The position numbers and the translations under genes are program-made. Below, one piece after another: positions 1 through 12,000 of a stretch of DNA of 14,897 nucleotides. Below the pieces are notes generated by a model, which was not told the origin of the DNA, did not search any database, and saw only the letters and a program-made list of their open reading frames with translations. How positions within the stretch are numbered: the first letter of the stretch is position 1; each line of letters opens with the position of its first letter. Source of the DNA: Anaerolineales bacterium UBA832 (GTDB lineage Bacteria > Chloroflexota > Anaerolineae > Anaerolineales > UBA11657); the NCBI GenBank assembly GCA_002296125.1, contig DBHI01000142.1, positions 1-14,897 of the forward strand, read 5' to 3'.

Positions 1-3000
1 TATAGATGGCAATTCTTCCCAAATTGCACCATTCTTTCTTCTATAGATAGCCACATTATCTCTATCATCAGCGAGTCTTACTTCAATAGGTTGATTAAAA
101 TGAAAATCTTCATTTCCCAAAACATAAGAAGCTCTATCATGAAAACTTGGTTCAAATAAAGTTGAATCAATAATTAATAATGATTGATCATAAGTAACAG
201 CACCAGGATCACCAGCAACAGAAAATTTTCCATCATAACTTCTTCCTGTCCACCTAAATGCTGAACGGCCTGCTGCAAGTGAAAAATATTCTCGAATTGT
301 AGTGTCACCTACAGCTGCTATAGATGAAACATCAATTGGATAATTTCCTGATGCTTCCATATAAACATTTGCTGAATAAGTAAAATCTGCAATAGTATCA
401 AGATTCCTATTTGAGTTAGCAACATCCATAGAAACAAAAGTAGCCTTTGAAACTGTATCTATAACAAATATTTGAAAGTATTTATTAAATGCATTATTCT
501 GTGTAACAGAAACAGAAAAATGGGGTCTTAGTACGCGCTCAACATCAAGAATAAATAATGACGTGTCAGCAGCTTGTCCATCATCAACAATCACCTGTAT
601 TTCTGCTTGATTTGACCATAGAAGACTAGGTTTAAATAAAATAGAGTCTTCCACCGATGATGAGACACTCTCGCTTGGAGTAATAGACACCTTATCTTCA
701 TTTGTTATAGCAGATACTGTGAACGTCAATTCTTCATTATCAACATCATTTATAAAAGGCCCAAACTTCAACCACAGTGAGTCATTTTCATATAGAAATG
801 TATCTGGCAATTCTGTATGGAATATAGGTGGATCATTTTTAGGCAATATATTTGCAATCAGTGAATCACGTACAAGTGAGTCACCTTGATCTTTACCAAT
901 AAACACAATTTCATGAGCAGAACCATAGTAATTTGAATCACTAACAAAGGTTACAATAGTTTGATCAAGAGTCTCACTATTTTGAGAAGAGCCGTAACTC
1001 CATTGTAAACTAATAAGAGGATTATTACTCACTCTATTAATTTGTTGAGTTCTTTCTCTAGTAAAATTTTTAGAAGTAAAATTCTTATTTGGATCAAACC
1101 CTAAATATTGCCTTGATACTTTTGCAACAAATTCATTTGAAGCACCAGGCCCAGCCACAACAGTCCCTAATGGAAAGTCTTCATCTAGTTCAGCAGTGTC
1201 CCTAATAATGACAACCCAGTCCAAACCTCCCGCTTGATTCCAGTCATTTTCATTTTCTCCAACAGTACCACCATTAGGATCTGTGATATCATTATCAACA
1301 TCAACAAAATAATCACTTAAGATTAATGTATATGAAGAATCTTCTTGCCACTCAGCAATACCTGTTCCTAAAGATAAAGAATCTCGAAGAAATCCTTCGG
1401 GCGGGTCATTTTTTTGCGGAACAGTAAACTGAAAAACATCAGAATGATTAAAATTATAATTATCAGTTACCGATACTGTCACATTAAATGGACCATGATC
1501 TGCATTTGACTGCCTAGGTATCCAACTCATGACCCCTGTTAAAGAATCAATCTCTGGTGTTGATAACTTAATGGAAAACAAATCATTATCCGCGGGCGGA
1601 GGGCTAAACTCTAGTTCTGGAGAAGAAGCATCTGAGACTATAGCTCTTCTTGTGGCACCTTCATATTCTATAATTTTTCGTATTTGATCCTGTCCACTAA
1701 TAGTAACTGTAATCTCACACCCAGTATAAAAATCATCTTGGCGTACTGCTTGATATGGAAGTAAAACATAATTTGCAGCACCGCCTCTTGACTCACCAGA
1801 TTCTATAGGGTCAGTACTTATATCAGTCGAAATAGAAAAAATATGACTATCACCTTGCATTACACTCAAATCTGGATCAACAATTTCTACACTATCAACC
1901 CAAAGAGTATCCTCTGGATATTGTGTTACTGATGAAATTTGTGTAATTAAAGGAGCTGTATTTAATCTTAAAAGGGTATCAGAAGAAAGAACCGTTGAAT
2001 AATTACCTGCTGTATCAATACCAACAATTTGAGCTACATATCTAGTTCCATGTGTTAAAAATAATTCATGTGAAAAAGATGTATCTGGGGGGTCTGTTAA
2101 CAAAGTATCTTCAAATACAACAAGTTGCCCAGCGGTCGTTGAATCTCTTTTTAATATAGTGAGTTGATATTCTTTTAACCCAGATTCTTGAGGATCAGAT
2201 TCAATAAATGGTGTCCAAGCAATCTCAACAAGATCATTTGAATAAATGGTATCAGTAGATGCATCGCTAGTTATTCCAAAAACCCCACTAACTATTTGAC
2301 CAGGAACTGGACCTGAAGGGTCAAATCTTAGACTATCACTACTTGTACCAAATGCCGTTACATTAGCATGCTTATCGTGTACTTTTACCCGGACTGCCAA
2401 TAAGTCACCAGGCTGCAGACCAGTACTAGCTGTTAAGTTAGTGTCCATTACAGCATATAAATCTTCTATAGACCTAGTAAATGTTTGGAGCCCACCATAT
2501 TCATCAAGCGTATCATTTTCACCAATCGTTACCCATCCAAGACCTCTGTTTGTATTATAAAATTGTATCTCAATAAGCCCATTTTGCAATGTAGTATCCG
2601 TTGGAGGCGCAGCCTCATTCGCTGCATTTTCGATAGGTACTGTTACTCCTATCCCTGTTGTATTTCCTGTTACCCATCCCTTAACAACATTTCCACCAAT
2701 AACACTTACACTATCAGTCTCATAATAGGTTGGAGGTAGATTATCAACAACAAATAATTGATTATTTATTATCTGATTTTCTGTTAAAACATTATTAGCT
2801 AAATCTTTTCCATTGAACTCAAAAAGAACCTGACCATCATTATCTAATCCACTTGCTAATACAATCTGATATACCCATGTGATACCATTATCTGCATTTG
2901 GTTCTGACAAATTAACTCCTAAAGAAGAGTCACCTAAAGCAACACCACTCGCTGTATTATAATACATATTAATTGTTGGGGATGGATCAGATACTAATGC

Positions 3001-6000
3001 TTCATTAGATGTAGCAGTAACTTTCACCGTATCCCCTGCAATACCAACATTTGTTAAACTTGGATTTGTAATATTTTCATATGAAAACTGAACTTGCCCA
3101 ACCTGATTATTAACTAAAAGCAGAGAATCAACAACTATTGTATTTACTGTATTATCAGCTAAATCTTTAGCATTTGTTATGTTTATACTATCAAGGAGCC
3201 CAGTCTCATTATCCTGTCCATCTACAACAAAAGTGTATCTAAAGGTGAAAAGATCGCCTGTGGCATCATATACACCATTACCATTATAATCAGTATAGTC
3301 TTCTGGAGACTGCCAACCTTCAACACCATTAGCCTCTATATATTCTTCTGGGATATTATGGAGTTGCATTTCACCTGAGACTGTATTGCCTGCATAAGGA
3401 TAATATTGCGCGTTAAATATCGGCCTTTGTCCTGAAGCAGAATCTGAAAGCATATCCTCACTAAAAACCGCATAAACAGTCACAGTAGTATCATTACTAG
3501 CATGCAACCTAGAAAATGAGACTTGCGCAGAAGGACGTAGTGTATCATAAGTGAAGTTAAGTAACGTATCACTACCTACATTACCAGCAGAATCAAGACT
3601 AGAAAAAATAACTTCATACAGTCCTTCTGTATGTGGTATAAAATAAGGATCAGAAGTCCAACCTGGTAAAGGAGTTGGAAATCTATCACCTTCTACTAAA
3701 TCTGCAGGATCTAAAGAAGTTGAGTAGCTAGTATTATCATCTAAATTATTAAAAGTAACCGAAGCTTCGACAATGGTTGTTATTGCATTTGGCTCATCTA
3801 AAGTCCAAGAAAAAGAAGCAAGTGAATCCGCATTATTATATGAACCACTCCCAGGAACTATATTTGAAAAAACGGGAGCTAAATTATCAATTCTAATTTC
3901 AGCATTACCTGTAACAGTTGATACAGGATTTCCATACCTATCAGCTGCTAATACTTCTATATTTAGAACACCATTCAAGGTGTCCATTCCAGACTGGTTA
4001 AGTGGAATAGAATAATTCCAATCTGTATCAGAATTACCCACTTTATTGATAAGTACAGTATCAGGCGTCCATAACAAATCAGGATAGTTCAATACAATTC
4101 TTGGAGGACTATCTTGGTCATCCATTGATTTATCAAATGTAAGCGTCGCCTGCACTGATCCATCTGCATACTTAACCAAATTATCAGGGGTTCCATCATT
4201 ATCCGGATCATCATATGTAATACTACAATTTGGAGGAGTAGAATCAACACTAATAGTCAGCGCATTACTATTAGCAGATTGATTACCAGCAATATCTTCA
4301 TGAACAGCAAAGAAATGGTGTGTGGTATCTGAAACAGCAAGATCCACTGAAACAGACCTAGCGCCATCTGGAGAACCATCATTGTCAGAATCTAAACCAT
4401 CTGGGCCTGAACCGCCTGGAAACAGCTGTGAATCCTCTTCTACAAAAAGAGTATCAAGGCTTTCATTATATACACCATCTCCATCATCAATAACAGAATA
4501 TAATACCCATTTAAATCCTGGAATAGTATCCGTTTGATCAATTCTTATTATTGGAAGATTTATCAAACCATCAGAGTCTGACTCACCAGTATCGTATTCT
4601 GCTATAAGATCTGGCGTACCTAAAGCAGTTGGAGCAGTTGCATCAATTTCCATACTTAATTCTGGACTCGCTTCAGTTACATTTCCAGCTGAATCAGTAA
4701 CAGTGTATGTTATAGTCCACAAGCCTTCATCAAGCGCACCCTCACCGTCATCAACAATTCCATTCCCATCATCAACCCATGGAACAGCTATAGTAAGAGT
4801 AGTTTGATTCTCAGGAACATTTCCAGAGTCGACTACTGAAGTTGTAAAACCCTTTTTAGCATAGACAATAACCTTATCCTTTTTTAGAAAATGCAAATCA
4901 CTTATAACAAAACGTGGGTTTTGAATATTAGTAATATTATCAGTGTTACTATAACCCTTATCATCATCATCTAACAAATCTGGAGCAGTAAAAGATCCGC
5001 TTGGATCTGGATATGTTTGCGGTGCTGTGGTATCAAGGCGATAGACTATACCTGATGAAGCTGAGGAGAGATTTCCAGCATAATCTCTTAATTTTGCAGT
5101 TATAGCATACGTACCATCATCAACACCTCCTCCGTTTTCATCAAAAACCGCATCAGCGACACCCGTCAAAGACTCTGATGCAGCATCTATCGGCAAAGCA
5201 GCAAAGCGTTTTGGTGCACCATTTAGACCAATCCCCGGGTTTTGACTACTTGATGTTAAAGCGTAGTACAAGATTACAGAATCCGTTGGTGTTAAATTGG
5301 CTATTGTATCAGTAACCGTAAAAGTTGGAGCTGTGTTAAAACCAGCATTGTCACCAGATATACCTGTATCAGATCCAGGATCTAACACGATAGCTAAATC
5401 AGAAACGGATGGTGGAGTAAGGTCTACTTGGACTTGTAATCTAGGAGCATCCACAATCGATGAAGTGTTACCAGCAACATCCTGAGCAGTCACATAATAG
5501 TCTAAAGTATCATCAACAGAATTAGAAATCGTGAAAGTTGCAATACCTCCATCATCTGCGACTAATAATGCTGAATCAATTTTTGTTCCTTCACCAACAT
5601 CTATAACATTATCACTATTAGCATCATTCCATAGATAAAGAAAACCATACTCACCTGTAACAAGTCCACTTGAAGTAATTGACATTGAGGAAGCGTTTGT
5701 AAGATTATCACTATCTGAGGGACCTTTATCATCTGCGGCAGCCAAATCTAAATCTGAAGGATCATTTGGTGATGTATAATCAACCGTAACACTTAGCCCG
5801 TTACTCAATGCAGATTCATTACCTGCAAGATCAATCACTTTATATGCAAAAGAGTAAACACCAGCTGTTAAATTTGTAGGAACCTGCAACGAATCACTGA
5901 ATCTATTTTGATCCTTACGACCACCAACAGAAAATGATGTTGCACCTGATGAAGTGGTAATATAAAGCTCCAAAGAGTCAGCAGATACATCAAGAGATTT

Positions 6001-9000
6001 AAAATTCAGTCTTGGGTTACGTACATTTGTGATATTATCTGATCTTGATACTCCTGAGTCATCTTCAATAATTAAGTCTGGTGGCTCTGCAATCACAAAA
6101 GACGATGTATCAACAGTAATAGTAAATTCTGTTGTATAATCAGAGAAATTACCAGCATAATCTTTTGTTCTAAGCTTAATCTGGTAATTATTTTCACCTA
6201 ATTCATTGACATCATTGATGACTAAATCTTCTGAATTGCCATTCACTACACCTTTAGCAACAAGATTATCATCACTACCGGCCACAGTTGCATATAAAAA
6301 AATGGAATCTGTTAGCGCACTACTTGTAACCAAGTTTTTTACTCTGAAAGTAGGCCTAACAAGATTAGTAATATTATCAGTTGTATCTAACCCTGTATCT
6401 GAAGTCCCAATGAGATCAACTAATACTGGAGGAAACTCACCAGCATCATCATAATCATCATCCTCATTCACTTTATTACCATCAATATCAGTGGGAGTAT
6501 TATCAAATGTAATATCTATAAGATCAGATAAAATTGAAGCATTACCTGCTAAGTCTGAAACCATAGCTGCATATGATGTTGTAGCAAGAGAATTAATAGT
6601 GAGATTAACAACTGATGCATCTATATCAGCGCTTGCTGATGTATCATCATCTGCAGTAGAAACGGTTCCTTTTGTATCAATAATAAATATTTTATCATCA
6701 TTAGTACTAAGGCCACTGACTTGGAACTCTACCGTCTCTAAATTTGTAACATTATCTGTGTTAGAAGTACCAGTGTCATACTCGTCATCTCCATCGCTAC
6801 CACCATCATCTAAAAGATCTGGTGCAGAAGGAACAGAGGGAGCAGTTAGATCTATTGTAACATCAGTTGAAACACTCATATTGGATTCATTTCCAGCGCT
6901 ATCGATTACCACATATGAAAAACTATATACATCCTCAGCCATGGCCGTAGTTAATTTTACACTATCAGTGATTGCCGTTGCCATACGATGATTCGCTAAA
7001 AATGCATCAGTTACATCAAGTGCAACCGCATCATAATAAATAGCAATCAAATTTCGTTCCCCAGGAGCTAGACCAGCGACCATCATTGTTGGCTTAGTTA
7101 CAGATGTAATATTATCAGTATCTAAAACACCTGTATCATGATCAGGGATTAGATCAAAGGCGTCTCCTACTGCTGGTGCTTGTGTATCCATCCTGATTTC
7201 TATAGAATTATCAGGAGTCGCCACAGAAGACGCAGACATGGCAGAAACATTACCTGCAAGGTCTCTACTTTTTATCGTAATCGTATAAGTATTAATTGAA
7301 TGCGCAATGGCAGTTGACGTAAGACTCGCAGTATTACCTGTAACCTCCACACTATCTACACGCGCTCCATCAACAAATAAAATTAAAGTATCAGAAATCG
7401 CGGTTGCTGCTGTTAAACCTGTTACGGTAAATGTTGGCGTTGTATCGTTTGTTAATCTGTCTGAAGACGAAGTACCTGTATCAGATGCACCATCTAAAGC
7501 GATAGTAAGTGCTGAAATATTTGTTGCAGTTTTATCAAATGCAACTGCGCTTCCATCAGTAACATCAGTTACCTGAGTCCCTGCATTTGTAGCCAAATCT
7601 TGATAATCAATAGTAAACGATATATCACCTTCTGTATCTGCCTCTAATAAAGTATATGTTGCACTCCACAGGGTGTTATCATCTCCCTGAGTAACAGTCG
7701 CAGTTATATTATCAGATGCTGGATTTATCACAACAACAGGACTTGTCCTCAAAGGATGGCTCCCAGTAAAACTTATCGTTATCTGATCACCAACCTTAGC
7801 CTTTGAGGTGTCATATTTATTATTACTTAGAATAGAAACTGCAGTTAAAGTTGGTGCCGTTTTATCAAATGTAATTGCAGAACCTGATGTAAGATCAGAA
7901 TTTGTCTTAGTGGGACCAGAATTACCTGCATAATCTTTATAGTCAAGGACAAGAGCTAATTCACCTTCAGTATCTAAATTTGTCATTGTATATGATCCTG
8001 TCCATTGCAAATCATTTGTTCCAGGCTCAGCAACAGTAGTAACAACATTCCCACCAATTGTCAACACAGGAACCACAACAGAAGGGTCAGTGGTAATAGC
8101 AAGTGGCTCATCTCCAGTAAATGAAACAGTAATAACATCACCAACAGTTGCTAAAACACTTGAATTATCATTATCTGAAGATATCGTTAAGGCATCTAAG
8201 TCAGGAGGATCTCCATCATAAATAACATTGCCAGTCACACCTTGGGTGATCTGGGTCCCAGGAACCGTAAAAATATCTTTATAATCAATCTGGTAAGGAA
8301 TAATATTTCCATAACCAAGATTAGCTTGATAGGTTGAAGGAACAACAAAAGCAGCCCTCCATCCTTCTGTAACACCATCCCAATCAGATGATTTATTTAC
8401 AGTAGCCACATCAGCGGTTCCTGCAGCATTTATAATAACGCTTACAGTACTTTCTAAAAGCTGTTCATCTGCTTCAAATTCAACGGTTACGATATCATTA
8501 TTTTTTGCATAAGCAGAATTAATTGTATTATTTGATGTAAATGTAATATTTGAAAGTGTAGGCGCAGTATTATCATAAGTAACATTGCTACCATCTGAAT
8601 CATTTAGACCATCAATTGACGTAATTTGACCAGCAGTATTAGCATTACCTGCAAGATCTAAAGCATCAATACTAAAAGGAACCGTTCCTACTGTTTCAGC
8701 ATTTCCAGCCGTATGAGTAGCAGTCCATTTTTTATTATCAAAACCATCAACGTCTTCTACAGTAGGTGCAGAATTTTGCATTATTGTTACAGTTGGAGTC
8801 TGAATCGCTTCATTTGCAATTATAGTAAGAGTAACTATATCTGCTGGAACTGCATATTGAGGTAAATCATTATCCGTAGCAATATCAACTGTAGTAATAG
8901 TTGGCCCAGTTCTATCTACCATTACTACAGAGCCGCTTGAAGTTGCAGTAACAACAGCTCCTCCACTTCCATTACTACCTGTATTCCCAGCTGGGTCACT

Positions 9001-12000
9001 AAAACTTACTGTAAATGCGACTCCAGTCTCAGCATCCCCACCAATTATGGTTCTAGTCGCCTTCCAGGCATTAGTCCCATTTGCGGCAACAGTAACGCCA
9101 TCTGCAGAGCCTAGCATCGTAATAGTTGGAGTATTTATTGTCTCAGATGATTCAAATGTTAATTGTATTTCATCACCTTGTTTCGCATATGCAGAATTAG
9201 AATTATCAGAGACCATAACAATGTTGCTCAATGTTGGACGGATTGGATCATATTTAATAGAGGTTCCATCAGTAGTAGAATTATTAACAGTTGCACCAGC
9301 ATTACCTGCAACATCTTCATAATCACTAATAACAAATGGGATTGCATCAATATTACTTGAGCCATCTGTTGATGACATCGTGTATGTTGCTGTAAAAGTT
9401 GTGGTGCTATTTCTGGTAACCGTTGCATTATTGCCATTAATAGTTACTGTCGGATCTGAACCAGCTTTTATCGCTTCAGTAGAAGTAAGGCTTAAAGTAA
9501 CCACATCACCAAGAACGGCAACAGTATTATCTGAATTATTAGAACTTATTGTAATAGCGCCAGCTCCTTGTGCGGTAGTCTCATTAAAATAAGGAGGAGT
9601 TTTATCAAAAGTAATTCCAGAGCCATCAGCATCATTAATTAAAGCTGTTACCTGAGTACCAGCATTACTAGCCAAATCTGAGAAATCTATAGAAAAAGTC
9701 ACAGCACCTTCAGTATCACCATCAAGCATGGTGTATGTAGATGTATAAACAGATAAACCAGAGGTACTGTTAGAAAGAGAAGCAGCCCCAGATCCACTCC
9801 GACCAGCAATTTCAATACTTGGTGTTTGGATAGGCTCCTCGGAAACAATATTCAAAGTAATAATATCTCCTACTTTTGCAATCGTCGCTCCATTGCTATT
9901 ATTCGATGAGATACTTGCTGTACTAAGAGTAGGTACAACTTCATCATAGATAACATGACTACCAGCATCATTAGCAGTTGAAGTAATTTGCGCACCATTG
10001 TTACCAGCCATATCTGTAAAATCTAATGTAAATGGCGTAGCACCATCAGCTAAACCCGCAGGCATGGTGTATACAGCAGTCCAAATTGAATCTGTGTTTC
10101 CACCTGATACAGTTGCAGCATTTGAAAAAACGGTAACAGTTGGCGCTGTCTTTAACTTATCTGTTGCCTTCATGGATAAAGTAACTAAATCACCCACTTT
10201 TGCATAATTTGTATCGCTACCACTTGAACTCATTCTCACATAAGACATCAAAGGAGTGGTCCTATCAAAAATAACACTCGAACCATCAGTAGTCGCAGCT
10301 ACAGTAGCAGAATTACCAGCATAATCTTCAATATCTAAGGTAAAGGCGACATTCCCTTCAGTGGTACTATTACTAGTTGTTAGCGTTGATTCAAATATAG
10401 TTCTATTATCAGCATCTCCTGAAGTCATAGAAACAGAAGAGCTAGTTAGTGCTATAGTACCTGTTGGAGGATTTGAAGAGGATAAGTTTTCATTTGAAGT
10501 AAAAGATACTTTAATCACATCTCCTGACTTTGCATAATCATCATTATCCGTACTCACTGACGCAATACTCACTGAATTTAATGCAGGAATGTCATTGTCT
10601 ATGGTTACAGAACTTACATTTTCATCAATTGCTGTCTGATTACCTGTTAAATCTGTCATAGTAAAACTATAAGATACTGGGGCACTTGCTTCACTACCAT
10701 TCAACTGCACCTGCGCACTCCAATTTCTGGCATCCACTTTACTAATTATTTCATTACCATTACCATCTACACTTCTACCAGCTATAGTGGCAGCTGTTAT
10801 ACCGTAAGGATTTTTACTAGCATCTCCCTGCAGATCTTCCTGCGCAATTATAGTTAGCGAAATAATATCATCCTCAATTCCATAATTACTATTTGTGCTA
10901 TTGCTTGAAGAAACTGTAAGAGACGCAAGAGTTGGTGGTGTATTATCAAAGATAACTGCACTACCTGATGTTATACCAGTTTTAGTTACTTCAGTACCAG
11001 TATTACCAGCAAGGTCCGTAAAATTTATAGTAAAATCAATTTCGCCATCGGAGTCTTCTGCATCCATAGTTTTTGTTGCTACCCATGTAACTTTATCGCC
11101 ATTCGCATTAGCTTCTACTGCTGACTCTCCTGCTATTAACACAACAGGCGTTTGAACTGCTTCCCTAGTAGTAAATGAAACCGTTACAACATCATCAGCT
11201 TTTGCACGTTCAGAGGTTAATGAATTATTTGAGCTACTTGCTACAGCATCGAGCAGTGGCGCAGTATAATCAAATGTAACAGAACTCGCATCAGAAGTAT
11301 TGGTGATAGCACTAACGGTGTTTCCTGCACGGTCTAAAACATTTGATATAGAAAAAGTCACCGCAGTTTGCGGATCACTTGCTTGGTTTAAAGTATGAGT
11401 AGCAGTATAATTTGTTGAAGCAGTAGATGGATTAACCGTTGGACTAGTATTACTTGAAATTTGAACTGTAGGAGCGCCATTCAGAGTTTCATTAGAAGCA
11501 ATAGAAACCGTGACAATATCACCATGTTTAGCAAGAGAGCTAACGTCATTGTTTGATGCTATGGTAACCGTTAACTCAGGACTCGATTTATCAACGGTGA
11601 CAGTAGATCCATCTGTTGTGGTGGTTAAATTAGACGCGCCAACATTATAATTTGCATCATAATAGACGATTGAATAGGTAACCACTTGCTCTGCATGGGT
11701 AGAAACTGTATTATAAAACTCCCACTGAGTCGCATCTGAACCTGATCGCGTGTTGAAAGAAAGCCCTGCCATATTTCCTGTAAATACATAAGAACCAGCA
11801 TTGATTAAATCTTCAGAAGCAGTAATACCTATTGTTACCACATCATCAGTAGTCGCGAAAGCTGTATTTGTACTATTATCAGACGCAATTGTCGCTGAGC
11901 TAATAGTAGGCCTTGTAAGATCCAAGGTCCATGATACTGGACTGGTCGGATAGTAGGTACTTGTTTCACTTTCATAAACCTGCAACTTAATACCTTGAGC

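Noticed and set aside
6491..6991. Plus-strand open frame of 166 codons
   Set aside because: It lies wholly inside the giant minus-strand gene, and its translation is the low-complexity Ser/Val/Thr mirror of the Ig-like repeats. The other plus-strand frames at 2485-11155 are rejected for the same reason.
9228..9437. Minus-strand open frame of 69 codons
   Set aside because: It is a different frame inside the continuous giant gene, with a Gln/Leu/Met-rich composition typical of a shadow frame.
4250..11920. Regular spacing of similar blocks considered as a CRISPR or DNA tandem array
   Set aside because: The period (about 338-361 bases) reflects protein modules. DNA copies are divergent, and no short identical repeats with unique spacers were seen.
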